Shown: positions 32,828 through 43,332 of the stretch, one piece after another
Position numbering within the stretch: the first letter of the stretch is position 1
Layout: each line of letters starts with the position of its first letter
NCBI GenBank assembly: GCA_021234155.1
Contig: JAJEKV010000014.1
Location: 8,387,563-8,451,562 of the forward strand
Direction: 5' to 3'
DNA from: Isoetes taiwanensis
Lineage: Eukaryota; Streptophyta; Lycopodiopsida; Isoetales; Isoetaceae
Length of the DNA stretch: 64,000 nucleotides
Translations under genes and position numbers: made by a program
Notes under the pieces: model-generated
What the model was told of the DNA's origin: nothing
The model's input: only the letters and a program-made list of their open reading frames with translations
The model's database searches: none

Positions 32828-33441
32828 ACAGGGAAATTTGTTTTATCGAGCGTGTGGGTGCTTCCTTTGAACACCGCTTTCATTTCCTTGGATCGAGTGA
32901 ACGCAACGTGGAATATAATGTTGAATCCGGAGAGATGCAAGTACAAAGATGTGAAGATGGCTCTTTTTGGGTTGCAACCAGGTATTGTGCCTGTTGAGCA
33001 TGTTGGCCGAAGAAGGAAGCGTTACTGGGACGCTGCTGGTATTTATGAGAAGGAAACAGTGAGCGAAGAAAAGAACAGTAGTGAGGATGACCTCGCAGTT
33101 GATGATGATGGATTTGAAGGGCGCTCTAGTGTTATACCCAAGCCCTTTAGTGATTTCATTCCTTTAGATATTCATGATGAAACTATGGATGCAGCTTAGG
33201 TTTTGTGTGCTGTTTACAATGTATTGCTCTAATTTCAGGTTTAGATTGAAGCTTACTTCTATTGTTTTGATATCTGATAGTTGCTACGTTCTTTTGGTTC
33301 TGTAGGTTTTGTACAGAGCGGTGTGGGCGATGAGGAGCGGCAGGACCAGCCTGTGCCGGCCCCAGAAATTGTGGTTCTTGATGACAGTATTGAAGATGAT
33401 GGGAACACGGCTACATCCATTAGAAGAAATGTTCTTGATAT
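32828..33441 (+). pseudogene. In-frame continuation of the Rep-like gene up to the retrotransposon insertion
   Basis: After the TGA the same frame stays open to a TAG at 33197. It includes NPERCKYKDVKMALFGLQPG and RRRKRYWDAAG, then an acidic tract (SEEKNSSEDDLAVDDD). After ~100 bp with stops, which has intron-like borders (GTTTTG...TTCTGTAG, 33200-33305), the same frame reopens with GVGDEERQDQPVPAPEIVVL and runs to RRNVLDI at 33441. There the Ty3 element begins. The TGA may be a real terminator, a mutation or a mis-assigned intron. Confidence 0.55.
33437..33441. repeat. Left 5-bp target-site duplication GATAT
   Basis: GATAT directly precedes the LTR start TGTTGAAGG and is repeated after the other LTR at 45850-45854. 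Confidence 0.93.
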
Positions 33442-35947
33442 TGTTGAAGGTGTACCTGACAAACCTTCAACTTAGTGGTTGAGAACCTCCAGGTTGCTTG
33501 AGGCAACCAATCTGTGGCCAAATTCCTGCACAAATCAACTCAAACTAGCTTGTGAACAACCTGTCCCTAAACAAGAAAAAACTGTCTGCCAAAAATTATT
33601 TGCCAAATGAAGTGGGATGATTGGTTTTTGTTGGGAATAGTTGCAATCGATGCTAAAGGGAATCCAGGAGATGCTTACAAAAGTCAGAGGCAAGTGGTTG
33701 ACCAGAGCTAGGTGAAAAACAGCTTCCTGACTGGGTCAATTTTGGGTCAATAACCCTGGCAGAGAGCTAAAATTTGCAGATGAGAATTTATGAGGATATT
33801 TTTTAAATTTCTTTCTTTGACACTTTCAACCTAACCTAGAGGACACGTGCATCATGTAGAGACAACAGAAAGTATGCAATGATGTGTACAAATGCCATTT
33901 TTATGGATTTTTTGTGACAGTCTGTAACGGAGTTGAAGAAGAGGTTTTGGATTGTGGTTTTACACGACTTTTTAGCTTTTAAATGATGGAGTTGGCCTAC
34001 AAGAGATGAAAAACAAGCTCTAGATGATTAAAAACTAGTGTAAAACACTATTTGACTAGACCTTTCTTGGTTTTTTGAGGAGTTTATCACTGGCTTGATG
34101 ATGCAGTATTGAACAAGCACTCCAGGCTGAGATTTTAGTTAAAAGACAACTTATACAAACCATAGTTGCGCTTCTTGTTGAGATTCAAACACTGCTACAA
34201 CACAAGTTGAACCAGCAAGATTCGATCTTCAAAACATGATCTTCACCAACTTCAAATTTTCAGTCAAAGGAGCCTTCAAGAATTACAATGAGAGAATTTC
34301 CCAGTGATTTGACATGGAGAAATTCATAAAATGAAAGAAACAAAGGTAATACATATCTTCAAATGATAATAAAGGACTTTATTGCACCAGATCTTCAAGA
34401 AATCTGACACAAGGAGGCAGTACAGGGCAAGCAGAGGTCATTCCCAACAGTAGCATGTTGGATTAGATCACTCAAGGCGCCGGGGTGCTCGAAAAATTTC
34501 TGAAACCTCAATGACCTCTTAAATTTGACAATTTCCGGTCAGTTCTTGATAAGGCAGATCAGTTTTTGCCTCTTCCGCCTGTAAATCACTTCTTGATCTG
34601 CAAGTCAATCGGTTGTGGTGTAGTAATCATGTCCTCAAAGTGAAGCCCCCTTTTCGAATAATCCCCTTTATCGTGGCCTTGCTCTTGTCTGATACTAACA
34701 AATGAGTTTTCAACAATTTTTAGCGAGATTCTTGGCATCAAAGGGCTAAATCCGATCGGTTTAATCATGATTTGCCAGTTGGTTGGGCTAATTTTTCGGA
34801 TCTTGCCATGATTCTAGGGTTCTTCACGACAACGGATATATCCCACAGGCATTTGGCGATAAATAGGCTTGGTTCCACGCGGCTGAATATAGTTGGTTGG
34901 GGCGTGACATGGATTTTTGGGGGGTAATTTAAGCCAAATGTTAGCACAACTAGGGTAGGGCGCGCATCCCGAGAACCACTAAAACTAGGGCTAGATGTGG
35001 TCAAAATGAGAATCTTTGACCACCATTTTGCATGATTTTTCATGGGCTTTCAGATGGAAAAAACAAATTTTGAAAATAAGCAACTTCATTTTTGGGCCTT
35101 TTTTCCATGGTGTACAAGGACATGTGGCACATGGGTGATGACTAGGCAAATGCTGATGATGTGGCATGGTGAGGTGGAAGGCAAGGTGTCAAAGAAATTT
35201 TCCCTAGGTAAAATCTTGATGAAGTGTGACAAGGTGTGGGTGACACGTGTTGGGTGAGTTGGTGATGATGTGGATGATGTGTGCATGACTTTTGAAGGTG
35301 AGGTGGCACTAGATATTGATTTCTTTCGACTAGTCAACTTTGGGCCTTTGGGATTTGATTTTTGACCCATACTTTGGTCTTGAATTGGTCATGTAATGGA
35401 CTAGTAGAGCTTCTCTCCTCTTTCTTTCTCTTTTTTAGAGAGAGAGTGTGCTTCTAATGACTTGTCAAGTGCATAGTCATGGATTATGATGTGTGTGTGT
35501 GATGTACATGGTGCATATGTATGAAATATGCGGTGTGTGAGATTTTGCCCTAGGGAAAAAAACTTTGAGCCATGGACATGTGATGAATGAAATGAGGAAT
35601 GGGTATGAAGGATGAGTATAGATGTGAGCAATGCCTTCTTGAGCCAATATCTCTAAGATAGTGTGAAAATCTCAAAAGGTGGCAAGACAACATACTTCTT
35701 TTGGGGTCTTCCAATCTTTGACTAGGGGTCTTCTCTTTTTGACTTCCTTTCCAACCTTTGACTCAAGTCTTGCTTACTTTTGCTAACTTGAATGCTCCTT
35801 TGAATGTTCTCCATTGGTCTTCAACTTGGTGTAAAGATCTTCATACCTAAACAATGAGCTCCAAATAGAAATGCCTTGCAAATGTGTTTTGATCTTTTTG
35901 TGTTTTCTTGTGAAGTTGCTCTTACATGCTGCCACAAGGTGGCAGCA
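33442..35947 (-). repeat. 3' LTR (element orientation), 2,506 bp
   Basis: It matches 43333-45849 throughout. Its inner end carries a hairpin, TGCTGCCAC against GTGGCAGCA, next to the boundary. Open frames within it are LTR shadows. Confidence 0.95.
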
Positions 35948-36548
35948 TCATGCTAAACAAACAGAGGGAGTGTGGAGTGGAGATGGTGTTCTTCACATGA
36001 GCTTGCCAATGTGGTAGAATGGTTGGCAGCAGTCAGGGAGGAGACTTGTGTGCATGGGGAGCAAGGGTGGTGGAAGAAAGCTGTTTGAGTGTTCAAATGA
36101 ATATGAATGAATCAAGTGATGAACCTGCATGACAGAATGATAAATCTGTTAGTACTATGACTGCCATATGGAGGTGTGGTGGCAGTCTTTGACCTGGTTT
36201 TGAATGAAAATGGAGATGGGGGAAGGGCTTGTAATGGATTTTGGCCAACTTTGAGCAGATTATGTGCTTGTGAGTGTTTTGAAGGGTGGACCTGCATGGT
36301 AATGTGTGTGACCTGCCATTGGTTTAAGCATGTTTGAAGCTCCTTTTGCTGCTTTTGCTGAGGACTAAACATGATTAGGAAGTAAGGAAAGTGTTGTTTG
36401 CATAAAAAAGTAAATCTAGGCATAGTTAAATATGATCTAACCTACAACTACCTAGTTTCTGCAAGCAGGACTATTCAAATAGGCTTAAGGCAACATGCTG
36501 TTGCCAGTACCTCTTTAAATGAAGGATATTGAAAGGATTTGGCAGTTC
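35948..36548 (-). other. Untranslated stretch between integrase and 3' LTR
   Basis: It belongs to the Ty3 element. There is no coding region, and I see no purine-rich plus-strand primer tract immediately next to the LTR. Confidence 0.6.
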
Positions 36549-37961
36549 CTAGCCATCAGTGAGATCCATGAGCCAATAAGACTCCTTGCCAGCCTCACCA
36601 ATGATCTCATAGGGTCCTTCCCACAAATTCTCAAACTTCCCTGCAACTTTCTCTCTGGCCTTGTTCCATTTCAGCACGAGTTCTCCTATCTTCATGATAC
36701 CTTGTAATTTGTGAGCAGCTTTGAATGCTGCCACATCCTTAGCCTTTTTCAGCAAGACTGCATTTTCAGCATCATACCTGTGCTCCTCAAGTTGCATCAA
36801 CCTAATAAACCTGTCTTGCAGAGCATCTTCCATTTTGAGGTTAATAATATGTGCCATTCTTAAAGAAGGCAACTCTAACTCTATAGGTAAGACAGCTTCA
36901 ATGCCATAAACCAAACTAAATGGGGTATGCTTGGTGGCATGCTTTATAGTAGTTCTGTAGGCCCATAATGCATCAGTTAATCTCAAATGCCAGTCTTTCT
37001 TGGATATGCTTACTGTTTTTTGCAGAATAAGTACCTTGTTTGTTGACTCTGCCTGACCATTTCCTTGGGGATAATATACTGAACTCTTTGTGTGTTTGAT
37101 CTTGAGGGTGCAGAGTAGCTGCTCAATCACTTCATTGACAAATTGTGAACCTCTATCTGATATTAGCTTCAAGGGGATGCCAAATCTGGCACAGATATTT
37201 TCATGAAGAAATCTGGCTGTTGTTAGGGCATTTGCTTGTCTCAATGGCACTGCTTCTGCCCATTTTGTGAAATAATCTGTGGCTACCAGTATAAACTCAT
37301 GCTGAGCAGAAGAAGAAGGATCTATAGGCCCTATAAAGTCCAATCCCCAGACTTGAAAGGGTCCTGGAGATATTATGGCTGTCAGTGGAGCAGGCTCTTT
37401 CCAAAGATCTGGCATTTGTGGCAACTTCTAATGTTTTCAGCAGTCTTTGAAGATTGAAGGCCAATAGTAACCTGACCTGAGTATCTTCTTGGCAGTTGTG
37501 TCTGCAGCAAAGTGACCTCCACATACACCCTCATGACAGGCCTTTAACATCAATTTTGCCTCAAACTTGTCCACACACCTTAGCAAGACACCTTCTTTGT
37601 TTACCCTGCATAAAACATCACCAATTAGCCTAAATTTCTTGACCTTGTCCTTGAATCTCCTGTTTTGGCTCGGGCTCTGATTCTTTGGCAACTCTCCTTT
37701 TTTAAGGTACTCCCTAATTGCCTGTTGTCAGTCCTCCTCCTCAAGTAGGTTAATTGTAGCCTCCATGTGAGTGCTATCTAGATCCTCCAAGTCTTCATAC
37801 TTAAACAAAACAGCAGTAAGATAAGAGCTAGGATCCTTAGATTTGAGAGTTACCTGAATGTCTATACCATAATCTTGCACTCTGCAAGCCCACCTGCATA
37901 GTTTGGCTTTTTGTGGCTTCTTTGCAAAGAGTAAGGGCAGTGGATTTTGCTTCATGTACAC
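36549..37961 (-). pseudogene. Ty3 integrase and RNase H tail (broken)
   Basis: Segment 37961-37728 is the tail of the second RNase H (LCRWACRVQDYGIDIQV). Segment 37691-37437 has the zinc-finger region KACHEGVCGGHFAADTTAKK. Stops at about 37430 remove the second cysteine pair. The frame 37424-36549 (291 residues) keeps all three catalytic residues: GLDFIGPIDP (D), KLISDRGSQFVNE (D) and GNGQAESTN (E). It ends with NLWEGPYEIIGEAGKESYWL, the usual GPY region. No chromodomain is seen. Confidence 0.92.
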
Positions 37962-37991
37962 TTGAGTCTTGCTACTTTGGATCAGGTGTCC

Positions 37992-39744
37992 CTATTTATC
38001 AAATAAATACATCAAAGCTGCTGCACTCTTCTCAAGCCTAGCATACCTCATTTCAGTATCAGACCATATTTTGCTGGAGAAAGTTACAATGTCATCCCCC
38101 TGCATTAAGGCAAGGCCTACAACCTTTTTGGTTACACTCAGGTAGGCTTGGAAGGGCTCAGACATGTTTGGTGGCTTAAGCAAGGTTGATTTGCAAATGG
38201 CCTCAATGATTGCTTCAAAGGAAGCTTGGCATGCTTCTGTCCAATCTACAGGTATGAACTTGCTTTCCTTTTTTGAGAACTTCTTTCCCTTGGTCAAGTT
38301 TGTAATGGGATGAACTGTGTGAGAGAAATGTGGCACATACATCCTTAAGAAGATTGTCATGCCTAGAAAGCTCTTAACTTGTTTGATAGTCTTGGGTGGT
38401 GTTAAGTTTCTAAGAGCTTGGATCTTGCTTTCTGCCACCTGAATCCCCTGATTTGAGACCTCATGTCCAAGTAGATTCCCTTTTGAGCAATAGAAGACGC
38501 ATTTCTTAGGGTTTAAACCCACTCCTCCTTTGCTGCACAAAGAACAGAGTTGTGGGAGATAAGTCATGTGATCTTCTAGCTTGGTATTGACACAAAGATC
38601 ATCCAGATAAACTCTGAACAACTTAGGATCCATATCCTTGAAAATGGTCATTGCTCTTTGAAATGTGGCAGATGCATTCATAAGCCCAAAGGGCATTCTC
38701 TTCATGGCAAAAGTTCCCCATGGTGTGACAAAAGATGTCTTGGCTTGATCTTCTTCCTTGATACTAATCTGGTTAAAACCTGAGAAACCATCCAAAAAGG
38801 AGTATACCTTCTTTCCTACAACTGCCTGCAATACTTCCTCAAGAAAAGGCAGAGGATAGCAGTCCTTTATTGTTGCCTTGTTCAAATCCCTGTAATGAAT
38901 GCATATCCTTATGGTTTTGTTCTTCTTTTCAACTGGTACAATGCAAGATAGCCAGTCAGGGTTAATTATCTCCTTTATAACTCCAGCATCTTTCATTTTG
39001 AAGAGTTCTTCCCTAATAAGATCTAACAAAGAACTGTTAATTCTTCTAAGTTTTTGCACAACTGGTTTTGATTTTTCTTTTATCTTGATCTCAAACTCAC
39101 AAACACTCTTATCAACTCCTAACAGTTCCTTATAATCCCAACCAAAAACATCATTCCAAGTGTCAAAGAAACTTACAAATGCTTCCCTTTCCTCTTCTTT
39201 GAACATGTCTCCTACATATAAGACTCTATCTTCATTGTTTTTTCTTACCTTGATTTCCTTTGCCTCTTTTTCAGAGCTGGCATTGATTACCAAGATTGGA
39301 TAGAGTTGCTGAAGCTCCTCATCTTCCAGATCTTCCTCCTTGATGGCTCCCTCAGCCAGATGCTCCATTAGTACATCTCTGCATAGGGAATCTGCCTCAG
39401 AGTTAAGCTCTCTAGGTATGTGCTGCAGTTCCCATGTTGTGAACTTTGCTAGTGCCTCCAATGCTTGATCTTTGAGCTTCACCATTTCTTCATGCTTTGC
39501 CTGATATTTCCCTTCAATCTGCCTGCATATGAGTTGTGAATCTCCAAAGATAACAAGGTTAGTGACACCCAAATGATTAGCCTCTTGAAGACCTGCAATT
39601 AGTGCCTTATATTCTGCCATGTTTGAAGTTAGATTCTAATAGATCCTCCCTACTTTGGCTAGCAACCTGTTGTCTTTGTCTTTTATGATTGCAGCAGATG
39701 AAGCAATGCTTAGCCTTTTTGATACACCCCCATTTGAATGAAGT
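37992..39744 (-). pseudogene. Ty3 pol: RNase H-like domain, RT and second RNase H
   Basis: Coding first reads HSNGGVSKRLSIASSAAIIK, then MAEYKALIAGLQEANHLGV, IFGDSQLICRQIEG and HIPRELNSEADSL. This is a complete RNase H fold of the type called aRNH, with D-to-N at the first catalytic position but E, D and D kept. A TAG sits between the first two segments. RT follows with IRICIHYRDLNKATIKDCYP, GFSGFNQISI, PFGLMNASATFQRAM and the box YLDD (38598-38609). A Ty3 RNase H comes next, but its TDAS motif reads AYLSVTKKVVG, so the catalytic aspartate is missing. The frame stops at 37992. Confidence 0.9.
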
Positions 39745-41039
39745 GGTAAGACTCATACTCACCTAGTTTGTTGAAAAGTGTAACAGTCCTTCTGCCATCC
39801 GAGATGGTGCACTCTCCTTTTGACCAAACTGGCCTTGCATCCACAGTTGATAGCCATCTTCTTCCTAATAATAAGTCATAAATTTCTGACCTTTCATTAG
39901 CTCCCTCAAATGCTACCACAACAAAATTAGCAGCTACCTTGATTCCTTCAATATCAATTGCTACATCACTTACCATGCCTACAGGATTGATTCTTGAGTT
40001 GGAGAAAGATTTTAGGATCATAGGGGCCTTTTTATCCACCTCCAACCCACTTCGTTTCATAATATGATGTGGCATGACATTCAAAGGTGATCCCCCATCT
40101 AATAATACCTTGTTTAGGGTCTGATTACCAATTCTTGTTGTGCAGGTGAAGGCACCAGGATCATGCTCCTCTTGTCTTAGCATTTGCTCGACTATATGGT
40201 TAGTAAAAACCACTTGCTCTTCTCTGGTGAGGTTTGCCTGCTCTTCTTTAGACATATCTACAACCTTTTCTCTATAAGAAGGAGCAATTCTTAGCAAAGT
40301 CAACAGATCTACACTTACTTTGGCATTTTTGAGCAGATACTCAAACTCATCACTATCCTTTTTTAGAAATCTTTGGTGAGGAGGAGGAGGTACAACCTGA
40401 TTATCAATTTGCTTTAGTTTCTGCACCTCTTGTCCATGAGACTCAAATTCTACTTCTTTGCCTTTGGCATTTGGGGCTCCCCTTGTGTGCACAGCCATGA
40501 TCTCTTCTTCTTTTTGAAAGCTTTCACCCTCAAAGTGCAATGAATTGCTTTCTTCCTGCAAATATCTGATGGAAGCACTAGGCTCAGGTCTTGGAAAACA
40601 TCTTTCATCCTGCAAAAACTTGACAGATGCACTTGGCTCAACAGCCTTAGCCTCCTCTTGCCTAGCAAAATATTCCTTAACACTACATTTATCTTCATAG
40701 TGTCCTATAGATTTGCAGAAAGTACAAAGAGGGCATTCCTTACCATAATGCCCTTTCTTACCACATTTTAGACATGTCCTATACCAGCAATAATCTGAAG
40801 AATGGGTGTTCCTGGTGCAGTGAGCACAGGCTGGGTAAACTCTCCTTTCTAGTTGGCTGGCCTTCATTTCCATGAGTTGTTTGGTCACCTAAGCCAAGGC
40901 CTCCGTGACTTTGTTGAGATCTGCTCTCATGTCTGACTCAGAACAGTTTGCATCATCAGTCTTAGTTTTTTTCTTCTCCTTTTGAATGGCATAGACAGGC
41001 ACAGGGGCAGATCCTATGTATTCTTGATTATAATCAGGG
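39745..41039 (-). pseudogene. Ty3 gag C-terminus (three zinc knuckles) and protease
   Basis: After the retroposon, gag resumes with FFPDYNQEYIGSAPVP. A TAG interrupts it at about 40890. Three CX2CX4HX4C knuckles follow: CAHCTRNTHSSDYC, CLKCGKKGHYGKEC and CTFCKSIGHYEDKC. A protease domain lies near 40160-39780, with VLLDGGSPLNVMP as the aspartate motif (DGG in place of DSG/DTG) and YDLLLGRRWL as its closing strand. The frame shifts near 39740 into the RNase H-like domain. Confidence 0.9.
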
Positions 41040-41053
41040 AAAAAAGGGTCATT

Positions 41054-42580
41054 AGAAAAATGAGATTGGTCGACCTAACCCTAGGCGCACAGTAGGGCGG
41101 CGGCGGCGGCCGCCCGTTGCTTGGACTCCTCTTGCTCGTGTTCGATGCTGGAAGAGCAGCTCAGATTGCTGCTATTGCTGGGTCATCGGTTCCTTAGGTG
41201 TATCAAGATCTCTGCTTTCCGGTCTGCCATGGATTTCGTGCAACAGGTTCATTCTGCCAAGGTAAATGCCGCAACCACTGGTGAAGATATTTTTTGTATG
41301 AGATTTGGATCAGGTCAGTAGAGATTTTATGTATTTTCTAAGTGATTCGGGTTGAGCACCAGCTAGTCTAACAGATAGCTTTTGATGAAACTGCTGTTAG
41401 AGCCTTAAGGGCAGATTTCAGTAATATTTTTCAGTTTTGGACAGTGTCTATACTTGTTAGTTTGTTGGATTAATGACAATGCTCCAAAGCTTCTGTGTTG
41501 TTTGCTGAGATAAGCTTGTAAGGGTATAGCATCACCCCATCTCCATCCCAGCTGGCGAGGATGTCATGGTGACCCGTCTGAGGCTGATTGGTAAAGCAAG
41601 AAATACGGTGACCGGGGAGACACGTGTCTCTTGTGGCTGCAACACATTTACTATTTAAATGGTAATGTCTTCAAATCTTTGAGGGTGTGCCGGGGAGGCG
41701 GTATTATTTAAACGGATATTTTGTCCCTTTGCAACTCCTATTTGTCATGACGGGCAGCCATGGATCCGTGGGGGCTGCATGGCTAGGAGGCGGCGTATGG
41801 TAATGCTCTCTAGGAATGAAAGAGGCATTCTCCTGTAGTACCTATGATTGCAGGAAATGTGAGTAACTTCCCTTTGTTTTGTTCAAGGAATAGGGCCACG
41901 ATGCGTAGTACTTCTCTTGCAAGGAAGAGGTTGAAGGCATTTTTTGCAAAAGTGAAGTGGTGGGTGCTTGGGTTTGATGTACGCGTCCTTTGAGAACCAC
42001 TCGTAGTATCTCATTTATGAGAAGATGGAGAGAGTTAAGCCTTTAGTAACGTAATGTATTTTTTGCTTTAATCTTTGGGGCATGCTTCAAGCTAGCGAGT
42101 GAATGTCTTGATGGAAAGGGTTTACATCTCCTATAGTATTATGGATGGGAGAAGAGAGTGAACTTTTAAGAGTGCACTTCTAGTCAAGTTATCCATCTTT
42201 GAAAAATCTATGCTTCGAGGGAATATATTTAGGAGTATGCTTCATAGTCTGGATGCATGTTTCTAGTAGGGCTCCACTAATGTAGCGGACTTCCCATAGT
42301 ACTTGATATGGTTGGAAGAGGACCAAGTCCCTTAGTACTGGATGAGACGAGAGAAGAGGCTTATATCCTCTTGTAAATGATAGGGAAGAGGTTGAAGGTG
42401 CTTCAATCAGAGTACACAGACATTATTGTATGGTGCTTTCTTAGCCTGACAGCTGCTTTTTTATGAAACTGATGCTTCCTATCTGGTGACCATGTGCTAC
42501 TTCTTCCTATAAGGCCATTTGGGCCACTATGTAATAAGGTCTTGGACCACTTTTTATTAATAGAAAATCATACCTTCGTA

Positions 42581-42610
<30 letters not shown>
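41054..42610 (+). mobile_element. Poly(A) retroposon inserted in the Ty3 gag
   Basis: This 1.56-kb sequence ends in a run of 31 A (42586-42616). It is flanked by AAAAAAGGGTCATT (41040-41053 and 42611-42624), a 14-bp target-site duplication. Poly(A) with a long duplication is the mark of LINE-driven (L1-type) retroposition. The 5' part is GC-rich with a GGC-repeat tract. A short frame at 41121-41321 has no recognised product, and no RT is present. It is therefore a non-autonomous element, a 5'-truncated LINE with long 3' UTR, or a processed transcript. The gag frame continues exactly on both sides (NDP joined to FFPDYNQEY). Confidence 0.9.
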
Positions 42611-42616
<6 letters not shown>

Positions 42617-42619
<3 letters not shown>

Positions 42620-43287
42620 TCATTTGAAGCTTGCAGGTCATCAGGGAGGTAGGCCAACATTTCAGATGCTTCAATGGATCTCGTGAAAGCTTTGTGTATG
42701 GTGTCAAAACCTTCTTGCCTCTGCAGCTTCAACATTTTTCTGTAGACTCGAGGTCTGTTGCTTAATCCCCTAATAAAAGAGGCAACCAAATGTAAAGTGT
42801 GGTTAGGTACCTTGTGCACTTGGCATTTGGTGAGAGAGCAATTAAACCTCTCACCATATTGGTGAATTGTTTCATCATTTTTGATGTGAAAGTTCTGCAG
42901 CTCAAAGACTAGATCTTGTGGCTCAAGAAGCTTTCGAAACCTGGCCAAGAATTTCTTGACAATTTCCTCCCAAGTGTTAGCACCATCACTAATCACATAC
43001 TCTAACCAAGCTCTAACTTCCTCATTCTTAAAGCATTTCTTAAATTCAGCAAACTTACTCCCTTTCTTATAGCCACACTCTTGATAATATTCTTCAAAGG
43101 TCTTCAGAAAGTTATTGGCATTGATGCTTGGATCAAAAGTGGGGACAGGAGTAGGAATATTCAGCTCAAAATATGTGCAAGGCATGCCTGAACCATTTGG
43201 CAGTGTGACATGTGGTATTGATGATGATTCATGGTTTTCTGGTAATTCAGTATGTTCAACAGCATCAACAATTCTCCTGGGAGCCAT
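42617..43287 (-). pseudogene. Ty3 gag, N-terminal part
   Basis: The likely start is ATG at 43287 (MAPRRIVDAVEHTEL), only ~45 bp inside the 5' LTR. The capsid-like core includes VRAWLEYVISDGANTWEEIV and IHQYGERFNCSLTKCQ. The frame runs to LPDDLQASNDP, where a poly(A) retroposon interrupts it. The leader directly after the LTR (minus strand TGGAGGTCCTACCGGGATC) could be the primer site, but I cannot assign the tRNA. Confidence 0.9.
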
Positions 43288-43332
43288 GAGTTCCAAGATC
43301 CAGGTGATGTGATCCCGGTAGGACCTCCAAGA

